Positions 1-12,675 of a stretch of DNA of 64,000 nucleotides are shown here, one piece after another. Location of the stretch: contig OY979718.1 in the NCBI GenBank assembly GCA_963855995.1, forward strand, positions 27,146,282 to 27,210,281. The letters are read 5' to 3'. The stretch's first letter is position 1, and each line of letters begins with the position of its first letter. The position numbers and the translations under genes are program-made. This DNA is from Muricea muricata (taxonomy: Eukaryota; Cnidaria; Anthozoa; Malacalcyonacea; Plexauridae). Under the pieces are notes generated by a model. It made no database searches and was not told where the DNA came from. It saw only the letters and a list, made by a program, of their open reading frames with translations.

Positions 1-212
1 GCGGCATGCGAGTAGAGTTGGTGAAAAAATGTAAATTTGAGAGCTTAAGTAAAATTAAAAATGATGTTTAAAAAGTCTGCAACACATGGAGGATATTAAA
101 ATAAGAGTTATTTAATCAGGCTGATTGTAATTACTAAACAAATGATGAATTTAAACATAGTGAGGCCTGAGGGCATACATATTCTCACTTCTAAGTCTAA
201 ATCATTTTAGTC

Positions 213-2905
213 ATGCACTTTAACATAAGAAGTCTATTAGCTAATTATGATGCTTTTTATTCTTTGTTGTATAATTTTATATCCCAGCCTAGTCATTCAA
301 ATGCAGGTGGTTCTTATATTAGGAATGATCATGAATTTCATTTTCGGGATGATTTTGTACTGCAAATACAGACTTTGAATGTTTATCAATAATTCAACAC
401 AAAGTAATGCAGATAAGTATGTTTAGTCCTCTACATAGAGGCACCCGAATAGTAAAATTGAATGATTATTACACAAAAATAATGGAAAAAATCTCAAATG
501 AAAAAAATGTTGCATAATCATGGGTGACTTTATTAATAATTTATTAAACTTTGAATCACATCCATTAACTCATGAATTTGTTGGAAACCTGTGATCATAT
601 TGTTTTCAGCTTTATATAACTCAGCCAACTTGAATGACACATGCCATTTTACTTATTGCAAATAAATTTCAAAAAGCAATAGAAAACAAAATGTATTCAT
701 GCGGCATTTTTCTTGATTTGAGTGAAACTTTTGGTACTGTAAATCATACAATACTAGAAATACATGCATGCAGCAACCCCTCGCTTGCCAAGCATGCAAC
801 TATATTTTCCGAACATGAAGTAATTGAATATATTGTTGTCATAGCAACACGGCAATTTTTATTCTTTCTGTATATTTTTTCACAACAACGTGAAAAAGGA
901 CACAAATATCAGTTTTTAATGCTGGTTTTTTGACAAATTTTTTTAATTGGCCGAACATGTGTCATCGGTATGTTATCATGCCTAATGTAAGCTTAAATTT
1001 GGTACAAAATACGACCCAATAATTACATAAAACGTTTTGAAATATTTATGAAACTAAATTCTTATCTACATAAACTTTGAGTTTGAAATAAAACCGTTTA
1101 AAGCCAATTTTATATCTTCGCTCGTATTTTGTTACATGTAAAGTTCGTTAATGTTTTGAAATACAGTAATAAGGAGACAGTCTTGCATTTACAAAACATA
1201 AACTTACTCTGGAATTTAAACAATAAATAGACTGGATGAATACGGCTACGCCGGCCTTTATAAATACGCATTATTCAACAAACTTGCCTTGTGTTTCACG
1301 CCATAGTCAGTTCTTGGCACTTCCCTGTGTTTTTCCATAATTAATCTCTCTTGAGGAGTCTTGTGGCAATCGTTCTCGTCTCAGTTCTCGTCTTTTTGGA
1401 TGCCTTCAGTGTTCGCTACTCCTGATAGTCCGCCATATTCTTGAGATCAGAAATGACCACCGCTCGTTGGTCAGCCATGGCGGCCATACGCCTGGAACTT
1501 CAGACTTCGCTAATAGCCGGGCGGAATTAGTACTCTCGCCCTTCGCGCCGTTGGCTCGGGGATTATTGAAGACACTTGAAAACAGGGGAATAAGAGAAAT
1601 AGCACAAAAATGGTTCTTATCTTATCTTTCAAGTAGAAAACAATATGTGTTGATTGAAAGTGTGATATCTGAACAAGAGCCTATAACATGAGGAGTTCCA
1701 CTAGGTTCAGTCTTAGGACCTTTATCATTTTTGCTATATATTAATGTCTTTAATAACTCTGCTCCAAAACATTCATTTATTTGCAGATGATTCAAATTCA
1801 TTTTGCTCAGAAAATAGTCTACAAAACATAGAAATAATTATAAATGAGCAATTGAATTTAGTTAGTAAGTGGTTATGTGCTAATAAACTTGCCCTGAATA
1901 TTGAAAAATCAAACTTTGTTCTTTTCCAAAAGTGTTAAATATCTTGGAATAATTATGGATTGCAATTTGAACCTGGCAAGGACCATGTCTTTGAATTAAG
2001 CAAAAAAATATCCAGAGGTATTGGAATTCAATTTAAACTTAGAGATTTTGTCTCTACTGGTATAATGACTCAAGTTTATTACTCATTAATCTACCCATTT
2101 TTATGCTGTCCTTGTATGGGGGCATACATACACAAGCAATCTGCATCCGTTAGTGATTTTACAAAAGAAAGCTATGAGGATAATGACTTTTTCTGGTTTT
2201 CGTGAGCGTACTTTCTCGTTATTTAAGAGACAAAAGTTGCTCAAATTCTTACATCTAGTTCATGTTAACACAGCATCATATATGCTACAGTATGGCTTGG
2301 GAAATCTTCCAGTTGATTTTGATGACATCTGTACCGTTATTAAACACGACTACGCGACGCGTTTAGCATCTACAATGACAACAAATGCATATATTATCAC
2401 ACCAGTTTGCATAAATTATGGAATATTTAGTATCAGGTATTCTGGACCAAAGGTATGGAGCTCTGTTGATGAATCTTTGAAGTCTCTGAATTTAAATATT
2501 TTTAAAAGAAAACTGAAATATCAAATACTTGGTTCATATCAATTTACAAGTGAGAATGTGAAAGAAGTTGACTCTGTTTCTTTTCTGTCCTTTTCATCAT
2601 TGTTACCATACTTTGTTTTTGTTGGTGCTTTGTTTCTTGTTACTCTGTCTTTTCTTGTTTTTGTTATTTTGTCTTTTCTCTTTTCGTTCTGTTTTTTGTT
2701 TTTCCAAAACAGCGTAATATTGACCCAAGCTGGTAATTTGCCTTCTATCCCTCTTATATATTAAAAGATCAGCCCTCTCGTCTAGCCCTTATGGTTATTT
2801 CAGGTGGCCTGTTCTTTCAATTGTGACTGTGATAAATTTTTGTAACGTTTTTCTTCTGTAAATGTTGAGTACTAATTAAATATGTTATGTTTATGTTATG
2901 TCCAC
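213..2905 (+). pseudogene. Decayed non-LTR retrotransposon (LINE), endonuclease plus reverse transcriptase
   Basis: Remnant of a LINE ORF2 broken across several frames. The start resembles an APE endonuclease N-terminus (residues MHFNIRSL at 213), and the MGDF endonuclease motif lies at about 517-534. RT motif A follows at 703-756 (GIFLDLS, then NHTIL), the GVPxGSxLGP block at about 1690-1730 and the FADD catalytic box at 1780-1791. The C-terminal RT-distal region, without catalytic motifs, reads openly at 2153-2530. The region between endonuclease and RT is largely deleted, and about 800 bases of unrelated DNA separate motif A from the following block. The tail near 2881-2901 shows short TTATG-type repeats, as at the 3' ends of elements that use microsatellite tails. 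It cannot be active. The clade is probably CR1/L2-like, but that is an inference from motif style. Confidence 0.8.
758..1566. mobile_element. Insertion splitting the LINE reverse transcriptase
   Basis: The RT reading frame stops matching LINE sequence just after NHTIL (756) and resumes with KTLENRGIREIA near 1566. The roughly 800 bases between have no relation to RT and are richer in GC near their 3' part. Short inverted stretches (TCCGCCATA near 1430, ATGGCGGCCATA near 1478) lie inside. No clear target duplication or coding sequence was found, so the type is unknown. Confidence 0.5.
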
Positions 2906-3499
2906 GCGTTCGTGTAGTATCAGATATACATAATTTATGTACGAGTTTGCATATGCTATAGAGCACCGCATAAATATTTTTATTTTTTCCCGGTCCGGTT
3001 TCCCACTGAATCCTGTAATCTGATTGGCTGACAAGTGGTCTGGTTTTTCCCTATACGGACCGCTCAACCGGACTGCTAACGGTTTTCCCTAGCTCTTACC
3101 ATATATGATTTGTTTTTTACCATTTATGGCAACTTTGTCTCAAATCTCGCGTGTGCAAAATTGAATTGCGTGTACAAATAATTTTAATTTGAAAATGTTT
3201 TCAATAAAAAATTGAAATAACAAAGCCGCATTGCTTGGAGTTTTATTGTTTTGAGTGAAAAAATGAATCTGTTTTTTCCGCTAAATAATTCCGTTTTCAA
3301 GAGCTCAGGCACAGGCTCCTATCCGGTAAATAACATATATAGCTTTGATGGTAATATATCAATTGGTCAATTGGCCATATAGCAATTGGTCTTTCATTTG
3401 GGGGGTAACAGCCAGAATCCATAATTTTTTGACAGTGCGTCATAATCTGCCTCGACTTGTCGCTTTCAAGGGGGGAGAGGAAAACAGGAAACGTACTCC

Positions 3500-6100
3500 G
3501 GGTCCAACGGCCGCAGGTGCCCCACATTGATATGTGCTTATACTGGTTAGCGCACGCTAATACAAGTCTATAAAGAATTGAAAACGGAAGTAAGTCATGC
3601 TTTGCGACCGGCGGCCATGTTAAATGGCCTCACTTGAGGAGTGAAGACTATAAATTGATATTAGAAATTTGAGATTTTTGCGTGTTTTTGCCTTTAATTG
3701 CTGTCGTACAAAATGAAGTCATTTTTTACATAATAAACACCATTCAGAGAAGAATAAAGGATTTTTATTTTTGAAAGAAATTAAATCGCAGGTAATTATT
3801 AATTTGATACTTTTACGACTGATTACGACCTGCTTTGATGGTAGAATATCAGACCAAACGGGGCGTCAGAACATCACTGTACTCGACACATTACAGAACG
3901 TAATCCAGTTTTTAGTACAAAATAGTCACTTACTGCAGTAACTAGACAGCTGCTTAAGTTTTTTGGTCGTAGAACGGAATTAATTGGCAGCATAACCTGA
4001 CAGCGTAAAGTGTATATGAAGTAATTGTAAATTTAACTTGTTTATATTTAGCCTGAAAAATTTGTTTAGATGATTTTAATCACTTAAAAGAGTTAAAGAC
4101 CTCTTGCTTATAGAAGCGAATTTGTCGAATAAAACTAAAGAGAAATTAAGCTGTATCGTTGACATTATTTCATGTAACCTGCGGTACTCAATACTATAGT
4201 TTATACTATAAACATTCATACAAGTAGCTACTGAGTTTGAGTCAGCTTGGGAAGGTCTCACTTAAGATCGAACCTCAAACTTTGGAGGTTAAAAACAATC
4301 GGTCTAAATATCATCTATGAAATGGCAATATCTAAAACCGAATTTTGTATGGTTGCTAAATACTGTAAATAGTAGCTAGGGCCCAGGGCTGTTAAACTGA
4401 CAGTATTTGCATTCATATGAGCCAGGCACCTGCTGAGCTAAAATAGTGCAATTAATTTTCTTGTGCAAATGTTTGGGAATTTCTTGTGCAAAAATTTGGG
4501 AAAATTTAAAATTTGTTAATACTTATATTTAGAAATATTGAATTACAATGGAAATGGGTGGAATTATTTCACTAACACAAATATGCATGGTTTCATCATT
4601 GCCAGACAGGTTAAACCGGAGTGGTCGACTTAATGCATTCATATGCGCGTATTTAAGGTGAGATATCGCTTTTTTCAGGCGAGATCATGCCAAGCCAGAC
4701 TGGACAGCTTTCCATATGAATGCGTTTTAAAAATATATCAAAACTATATGAGACAAGACCATGGCTAGCCTGGTTAAACAAGACTGCGCTGGCTCATATG
4801 GACATGCCCTAGGTATGTGAAAGTTTGTTTCATAACTGTAGATATTGTAAATATTCAAATTAATTTTGGTACTTTGTTTTAGTTTCAGAATTTATATATT
4901 GCTAGTGGTGTGAATTAAAGTTAACTCATAGCCAGGAAGATGTAATTTTTGTGATAATGAAAAATTATATTAGCTCAAAGTTGTGGTCATCTACTTTTAC
5001 TTTGTATTTCTACCACTAAATACCTTTCCAAGTTGTTCTTAGATAAATGTTTTAACTATTTTTGCCAGGAAAATGTGCGAATACCTGTTGGGATGACAAG
5101 AAACTCATCATTGCAGTTACTTGGCAAAACAATTTGTATAGACATTTTATTGAACAATGATTTGAAAATATATAAAGAAATAACTTTATTTTGCAGTTCT
5201 AATTTGACCACTAATATTTACAAGCCTTATTCTCTATTTAACATCTCAAATTACCAGCATTTTTTTATGCTAGGAAACATCCAACTGTGACATTAGACCA
5301 TCAACTACATAACAGTCCCGAAGAAAATGTCTTGTCTTTAATATGTACTTGATTGAACAGAATTCTATCGCCACAGTTCCTCCAATAAAAATATTTGCAG
5401 TATTCTGTTAGAAGTACAAAAGTTCTAAAGCTGGCACAGGGTATTGACTCGTCCATTTACAGCAACGGTTCCAGCCAATGAACATGTGTAGGCAATTATG
5501 TTGAACACAATCTTTCAGTGACAATCCTTACATTTGGCTGCAAGTGTGATATAAACTTAAATACAGATTATGTTATGACTATGCAGGTAAAATGATACCA
5601 CAAAACTTGCTTGCCTTAGGCGACATTTTTTCTGTTTTGTTTGAATCAGTATTCTTATACCTAAATAGTCGAATGATAAAGTATGCATCCATCTCTTATT
5701 GTTGCATCTTCGGCTAAAGTTATTATTTGCATCTTCGGCTCAAGTAATATCATTCACACTGCATATTTGACACTCCGTCACACTCGCTGTTGCGACGCAA
5801 AACTTCGGTTTCCCCGGCGATTCTGGACAGAAAAGCTTGTAATTTGCCTTTTAAGACATTCATGTTGTATATCGTAAAACAAGATTTTTTCGGTCTAAGG
5901 GTAGAGAAAGACGTTTTAACATGGAAAATTTCTTATTTTGTAGCAAAAACCTATAGTTTCATTCCTCAAGTGGGGCCATTCAACATGGCCGCCATCATAA
6001 AATGCGACGTACTTCCGGCTTCAAGCTAAACGCTCGGTGCGCTATCCGGTATAAATACATATCAATGGTGTCCCAGCGGATTTGGACCCTCCTAAAAATC
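3500..6100. mobile_element. Element bounded by diverged long inverted repeats
   Basis: The left block at about 3500-3720 and the right block at about 5880-6095 are inverted copies. The outer ends share CATTGATATGT, then a TTATAC and GCGCAC block. Further in, both carry a CGGAAGTA block and the motif AACATGGCCGCC (the reverse complement, GGCGGCCATGTT, on the left). Arms are about 150-200 bp with many differences. The interior (3720-5880) has no protein I recognise; its short ORFs look like chance. Probably an old non-autonomous DNA transposon. Confidence 0.45.
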
Positions 6101-6160
6101 TGCTAGCGAATATTCGCTAGCGGATTTAGACCCCTCTTGCAGATTTTGACCACTCCGGTG
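6067..6160 (+). repeat. Dispersed repeat with TCCGCTAGCGGA-type units, copy 1
   Basis: Contains repeated 'CGGATTTGGACCC' and 'GCTAGCGGATTTAGACCCC' phrases around a near-palindromic CGCTAGCG core. A related copy lies in the opposite orientation at 16085-16205, and the outer end of the 3.5-6.1 kb element shares the GGGTCCAA and GGTGTCCC phrases. It may be a terminal module of one transposon family. Confidence 0.5.
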
Positions 6161-7958
6161 GCACTCGCGTGTTTATCATCATCGTATCATAAGTGTTTTA
6201 AGTTTAATTTCCGGCTGATTTTAATATTTGAAAAACCGTATGGACAGTTCAAGGGTAAAAAATTCAGTCAAATATATTATTCATTTTTGTGATGCATTTC
6301 ATTCATTCCTAAATTTGCTTCTAAATTATTAGTTTTCGTCATTAAGCAAAATCGATTGCCATTAAGCTAATATGATATAATTTCAATTAACTGAACCCTA
6401 AATTTTCATGCAGGCACGCACATTCAGCTGCAATTAGTAGTTTCTCATAAAAGGCAACGTTAATTCAAAACACTGGTATAGTTTAGACACAGAATAAGCA
6501 TGCACAGAGGAACACTCCTTTTATCTTAGTGGCCGTGCCGACAGTTGCCTTCATACACTCACGAGTCACGACTAAACAATGTTTAAAAGCATTGAAAACT
6601 CTTTCCCCTCTACTATCAAAACCGATTAAAGTCGCTCACTTGCACACCTGGATTTTGTCTTGTACATTCGCTATCTCATCGAATTCTGTCATACTCTGCT
6701 ATCTGGAAAATATAGGTATATATTTATTTAAATCATAGAAATTTCTCCTCATAATTTCGTATTTTCATGAAAGTAAAGTCATTGTATTGAAACTTTTGGC
6801 TTTTTATTTTTAAAATCATCCTATTTGGTAATACAAGCTACAGTGTAAATTTTTTAGAACCCTTTGGGTGTAAAAATTTACAAACGGCTTATTTTAAAAT
6901 ACTTTTTGCACTTTTAATTTCCAGATACCATGACAATCCTGGTAAAAATTATGCGGACAGTAAGCTTTCTAAAGACAGCGTCACATTTGCTTGGCGCTGA
7001 TCTCCACTTTGATAACTCCCCCTCTCCCCCTTCTCAATGTTGCTCAATGTAATTTGTTGTTGACATTGCCAACAACCAGTTTTCGTGATATTCAACATTG
7101 CTTAAGAAGAAGAGGTGGGAGGAGGGATTTTTTTGACGAAGTTACGACAAGATGCATGTAAACTAAGATCCGCGCGTGCTCTCGACAATAATTTTTGCCC
7201 GGATTGTAGCTGCCTACTTCAAAATCTTAAAGCGTAATAAAATCTCATCCGCATGAAAATCTTAAGGGGAAACAAAGAAGGAAATTTTCGCACCTGCCGA
7301 CTGTTTCATCAACTATGTTGTTTCTTTTGATGATATGTTTGTTGAATTACTCCTTTCTGTTATCCTCAAAGTTGGCTTTGGTAAATCGTTACTTAGCTCC
7401 CTCTGTTCTCTCTTCCTCAATGTTCTGGCTTTTGTTCTTTGTTTCTTCTTAAGCTTTTCACTCAGTTAAGGTTGTAAAGTAAGCCATTTTTAAAAAGTTT
7501 TTCAAAAAAGTTAACATGCACTGTGGCTTCAATTTAAATTATTAAATCTGATGATTTTAAAAATATAAAGCCAAAAGTCTCAATAAATTGTCTTGATTGT
7601 CTCTGAACATACCTTGTATTATTATCCAAATTATGAAGAGAAATTTCCATGTGTTACATGTTATAATTAAATATATACCCATGTTTTAAAGGTGCTCTGT
7701 TGCTTATGCAGGTACTCATGTATTCTGTTTTAGTAATAGAGGGGAAAGAGTTTACAATGCTTTGTCAAACTTCGTTTAAAAGTGTGTAATTGTATTTAAA
7801 CTTTTGGAAAGTAACTGTAGATTGTTTATTTTTCCATTGTACATTTTTGAAAATATGACACATGAATAATTATTGTCTTTCCATACTGCCATTTAATATC
7901 GGTACTTTTGAACAAGAAATTGACCAACATTACTGAAACCTTTGTTGTAACATTTACA
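6161..7958. other. AT-rich non-coding stretch
   Basis: No supported gene. The one longer ORF (6529-6738) has no recognisable motif. Around 7030-7100 there are clustered CAATGTTG/CAACATTG words similar to those at 20490-20600 and 34610-34760. Confidence 0.4.
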
Positions 7959-8957
7959 TTAAAGGATATTGGTAATAAAATGTTTTATTGTCTCATGTGA
8001 AAGAGCATGGAAGAGTAAGCTGATTGGCTATTTACTGTAATAGACTATCTCTTTTAGTTCCGAAGTTATTTGCAAAAATGTACACAATATAAACTGCTGA
8101 TTCAGCAAAAGTTGTTACGTCACTAATTGGGTAAGTAGGTTCAATAAATACATGAACGAGCACAGCTCAGTAATTTTTAACTCACATTCAATAAACTTTG
8201 GCACACGGATACTACATTGCAAAACACATCCAAAAACATTTCTAACGTCGTTGCTATGGTGGCACTGTCGTCCCCAGGCCCCACACGCTGTTTTTATAAA
8301 ACAGCTGAATACTGGAACTGGTTATAATAACATAATATTAGAAGTGTGTCTGATATACATATGCATGCCTAAAGTTCAGTGGGAAAATCATTGTTCGAAA
8401 AACATGTCCACGTGGATAAATATAAAAAGTTATAGAAATTTCGTATCAGGGGCTTGGGGACGACAGTGTTACCTTGGCAACAAGATTAGAAATGTTTTTT
8501 GATGCGTCTTGTCATGTAGTATCCGTGTGCAAAAATTTATTGAGTTTGAGTAAATAATAACTGAGCTATGCTCGTTTGGTTATTTATTTGTTAAACCTAC
8601 TTACCGAACTAGGACGTCACAACTTTTGCAAATAACCTCGGAACTAAAAGAGATAGTCTATTACAGTAAACAGTGGCGGATCCAGGGTAAGTCAAAATAA
8701 ATTATAGCAGCTCAATTTTAAATTCAAAATAACTTTATAACAATGTCATAGGTTATGAATTTCAAAAGAATAAAATCTAACCAATGAAGTTACTTTGAAG
8801 GTATTTTAAAATGTAAATATATCCTAGGATGAGCTATGGTAATTTATTTTGACTTACGCTAGATCCGCCACTGTCAGTAAACGGCAATCGGCTTACTTTT
8901 TAATGCTCTTTCATGCACATGAAACAATACATTTTTTTTATTGCCAATGCCCTTTAA
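7959..8957. mobile_element. TTAA-flanked foldback element (about 1 kb)
   Basis: Left arm about 7959-8275 and right arm about 8445-8957 are inverted copies. The ends read TTAAAGGATATTGG on the left and, reverse-complemented, TTAAAGGGCATTGG on the right. TTAA at both ends suggests a piggyBac-type target site. The ORF at 8152-8502 runs through one arm and is not a gene. A 203-bp hAT-like MITE interrupts the right arm at 8671-8873. Confidence 0.7.
8671..8873. mobile_element. hAT-type MITE, copy 1
   Basis: 203 bp starting CAGTGGCGGATCCAG and ending with the inverted match CTAGATCCGCCACTG. Inverted ends extend over about 34 bp (GTAAGTCAAAATAAATTA). Flanking 8-mers ACAGTAAA (8663-8670) and TCAGTAAA (8874-8881) form a target duplication with one mismatch, which fits the hAT superfamily. 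It sits inside the right arm of the TTAA foldback. A near-identical copy lies at 36342-36550. Confidence 0.85.
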
Positions 8958-9204
8958 GATTTACCTTTGACTTTTGAAATTCATATTTCCAACTTTGCCA
9001 TGTGTACAGTAATTGCTATTTCATTTAAAGTGTTTAAATTGAAGTATATATTTATCAAAATGCGGATAGGTTTATCTGCGCATCTACTTTATTTTTTCTT
9101 GTAAATATATATATATTGTAATTAAATGTAAAACGATTTAAATATTAAAACAAATTTAAACGAGTCAGCTTTTGTGACTGTCTGACTGAGCTCTCTTACT
9201 CCCG

Positions 9205-10690
9205 ACTACCATGGATATAGTAGGCTCTAGATAGCCAACGCATACCTAGCGCAGGTGTCACATGTATGATGAATTTAAGATGCAGTGGTCAACCGGGCAA
9301 AAAACTAGGGAGTTCTATAACGAAGAGCAGGTTTTTGGAAATTTTAGACGGTTGAAAGCTTCGAATCCCGTTTAATCACACTTTTTTTAGAAAAAAGACA
9401 CCAATGCGGAATTTTTGAAATGAGACGGATGTACTCAATTATTACCAAAATATCGTTCGTCGAACATTTCATGGAGTGATCTGGGCGACTCGGATGGTAT
9501 GTCGCATGGATTTATGGACTTCTAATACTTTGATCTTTAACTAATCTTACTGATTTGGAAAGGAATATTGACTGTGGATGTATTTTATTTAACCTAACAT
9601 GCATGATCTAACGTGTTGCTTTTCTTACAAACATATGGCTCTATAAAGGTTTATGTACATAGTTTGCTTCAACTCATTGGTATTTGTAATTTCAGACTTT
9701 GCATGGTGAATTATATTATTTTATATAAGAAATTTTGTTGAACACCATGTAATTAAATTGATTTTATTGAAAATATCTAAGTTTTCGGCCCATTTGACTC
9801 AGGCCATCATCAGAGATAAATTACAACGGTTAAAACACACGCAAGATATATGCGTGCGGGCCGAAAGCTTAGATATTTTCAATAAAATCAATTTAATTTC
9901 ATTGTTATTTCATTGTTCGTGGACATTAGATACTCTCCAGTCGTTACTAAACAAAATCAATTTTGTTAGTTTATGCCTTTGGGAAGGCTTTTCTTGGCGC
10001 ACAACTCTCTCTCAGTCTACTTTGGTGAACCGGTACAGGAAACTCTTGCTCTACAAATCTGTTATTTTCTTTATTAACACAGTGATAAGGTCGTCACACA
10101 GACTTTTGTCAATAACATGAGTCTTCAAGGCGTGTTGCTGCAAAGATTTGAAGACTGTTGGCTTTGTTTCTTATATGCTTTGGGGCTGTAGAAATGGAGT
10201 GTGACGTCAAATTGCTTAGCTAAGTCGGAATTCCTTAAAGATTTTGATTGTTTGCATTTCCTGTGCCCATTAGTAAATAGTTCTTTTGTCATGTGCCCGA
10301 AGTTAGATGTCAAACTTTGACCTTGCTCATTTGAAAGAAGTTTCATATTTTAAGTCTCTTTGCTAATCCTTTAACATGCGACAGACAATCTGAGTCGACC
10401 TGATCACTCCATGAAATGTTCGACGAACGATATTTTGGTAACACCTCCCTCTCATTTCGTCTCCAAAAACTCCGCATTTGTGTCCTTTTTCAAAAATGTT
10501 TGGTCAAACGGGATTTGAAGCTTTAAACCGTCTAAAATGTAATATGCCCAAAAATCTGCTTTTCGTAATACACCTGGCGGTTGACGACGCCATCTTGGAT
10601 TAATCATACATGACACCTACGCTAGGTATGCGTTGGCTACTTGGCTATCTAGGACGTACTATGTATATGCTTACTACACAAGAACATGTC
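9205..10690. mobile_element. Large foldback element with about 300-bp inverted arms
   Basis: Left arm about 9216-9510 and right arm about 10375-10680 are inverted copies at roughly 80% similarity by eye. Shared phrases include GCCAACGCATACCTAGCG, ATATCGTTCGTCGAACATTT and TTCATGGAGTGATC. The middle (9511-10374) holds a second, smaller palindrome at 9755-9900 and no recognisable gene. The LINE 3' end begins about 50 bp beyond the right arm. Confidence 0.65.
9755..9900 (-). repeat. Palindrome with hammerhead-like core motif
   Basis: The outer arms TTGATTTTATTGAAAATATC / GATATTTTCAATAAAATCAA are perfect inverted copies. On the minus strand CTGATGA (9807-9813) is followed by GGCC, a loop, GGCC and GAAAA (to 9781). 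These are the two conserved core strings of a hammerhead ribozyme separated by a possible 4-bp stem II. An unpaired U after CTGATGA and no convincing stem I argue against a functional ribozyme. Confidence 0.35.
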
Positions 10691-10740
10691 GGACGCGCAC
10701 TCGCGGGTGTATGCAGGTAACAGCCGGCACGGCCGCTAAG

Positions 10741-10763
10741 ATACATACATACATACATACATA
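10741..10763 (-). repeat. LINE 3' microsatellite tail (ATGT)n
   Basis: Five to six ATAC/ATGT units form the 3' terminus of the minus-strand LINE. CR1/L2-like elements end in short tandem repeats rather than poly(A). A related locus near 6525 shows CTAAGATAAAAG where this one has CTAAG then the tail, which helps to place the boundary at 10740/10741. Confidence 0.7.
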
Positions 10764-10968
10764 AAATTTTATTTAAAACACGCTAGCCCCAACAACAAGA
10801 TGCTGGTTTCCATGGGGGGCGTGTGGACAAGTGACAAATACATAGACATATAGTATTTAAAAGGAAGAACACACACGTACAATAACAAATAATTGAAAAA
10901 GAAGGTGAAGTATATAACTAATTACAAAATTATTAAACGGGGTTTTAAGGAAGTGTCGAGCACCAATG

Positions 10969-12590
10969 TCAAATGAGCCCCTTAAAGGAAGTCAAAGTAT
11001 TGGCTTTTTTAGCTTCGACGCTTAAATTGTTCCACAAGAAAGCCCCATTATAGGAAAAACTCCTTTTTTTAAATTCAGTTTTGGGTTGAGGTAGCACCAA
11101 ATCAATATCACTATTTCGTAAATTATAAGAGATGGGACAATTACTCATTTTGTAAAACATGCGATTTAAATTTGGTGCAGCTAAATTATTTAAAATTTTA
11201 CACATGAAAATTGATTTCAGATAGTCTCGCCTTTTTTCTAAGGTTTCCCAGGCAAGTGTCTCGAAAACGTCAGCCGTCCTTATATCAGAAGTTGCTCCCG
11301 TTAATATTCTTGCTGCTCGATTTTGATATTTTTGTAATTTTTCTTTGAGTCCTATCCCACAGTTGTCCCAAAGAGGGCTACAATAATCGAAATATGGTTG
11401 GACTAGAGCATTATAAATTACTTTCAGCATCTCGGGAGGTACAAAGGGTTTTACTCGCATTATGGCTGCAATGCCAGCGGCTACTTTTTTACAGATTATT
11501 TCAATATGACTGTCCCAACACAGTTTATCATCCAAATTTACTCCTAGACACTTATAGTTGGTAACCCTAGGAACAGGTGTACTGTTAATTAGAATAGGCT
11601 CATTACAGATATTATTTTTTATATTATAAGAGGATCCTATGAACATGTATTTTGATTTTGTGGGATGGATTTGTAGCTTATTTTTTCTCATCCACCTACT
11701 CAAATTTTTTAAATCTTCGTTTAATTTGGAGATGAGATCACTACTGTTATCAGATGATGCATAAATTTCAGAATCATCAGCATATAGGGAGGGAGTAGTG
11801 TTATTCAGACTATTCGGCATGTCATTTATATATAATAGAAAAAGCAAAGGACCAAGAATAGAGCCTTGTGGAACTCCGCATATTATCTTTTTAGAAGAAG
11901 ATAACTGTTACGATACACTGTTGTTCCCTATCTTTGATGTAGGAATCAAACCATTTCAGCGCATTACCAGAGATGCCAAAATTTAGATTCATTTTGTTAA
12001 GCAATATTTCATGATTTATTGAGTCAAAAGCTTTCCTTATAGGAAAACCACACAGTTTATTTTCCCCACATCCATATTACTCAACCAATTATCGCACATT
12101 TGTATAAGTGCGGATACAGTGGAATGTTTTAGACGAAATCCAGATTGATGTTTTGAGAGTAGGTCATTGTCAGTTAAATAGCCATACAATTGCCGAAATA
12201 CTTCCTTCTCAAAAACTTTACTTATTTCTGGGTAATATAGAAATTGGCCTGTAATTTTCACATTTGGTTTTATCTTCAGATTTGTAGATTGGAGTTGCAC
12301 GTGCTCTTTTCCATTCGTTTATATAAATACCACTTTCAAGTGATAAGTTAAAGATATAGGTCAAAGAAGGTGCAATAATTTCGGCAGATAATTTTAAGAT
12401 TTTTGCTGGTATTTTGTCAGGTCCGGTAGACTTGTTAGCTTTCAGGTTGTTCAAGATCGAATAAACGTTATGAATTTCAATTTGGCTAAAATGAAAACTG
12501 GTATTTTGAGACAAACGAGCACCAGAAACATTTTCATTATTAAGGTCGTTATCAGACTCTTCATAAAACGAAATGTCATTTGCCAATTGT
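10969..12590 (-). pseudogene. LINE ORF2 reverse transcriptase domain, frameshifted
   Basis: RT read in at least three pieces. 12218-12586 carries the linker and the YKSEDKTKCENYRPIS block before motif A. 12037-12300, in another frame, continues with SKVFEKEVFRQLYGYL and the HQSGFRLKHST block. About 11848-12036 holds a damaged motif A to GVPQGS stretch with stops. 10969-11847 is open from the LGP-LLFLLYIND block through the catalytic YADD box to the family C-terminus (SFSYNGAFLWNNLS, residues near 11030). The role would be target-primed reverse transcription of the LINE RNA. The frame changes near 12250 and 11850, and the stop after the endonuclease at 12676, make it non-functional as read. 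Confidence 0.85.
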
Positions 12591-12675
12591 GGACCGATAT
12601 TGATGAAATAGTTATTTAGTGATTCAGCGATAAGTGTGAAATTAGTTATAGTATTATTATTTAACTTAAGTTCAT

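Noticed and set aside
8152-8502. 116-aa ORF
   Set aside because: Runs through one arm of a foldback; no protein features.
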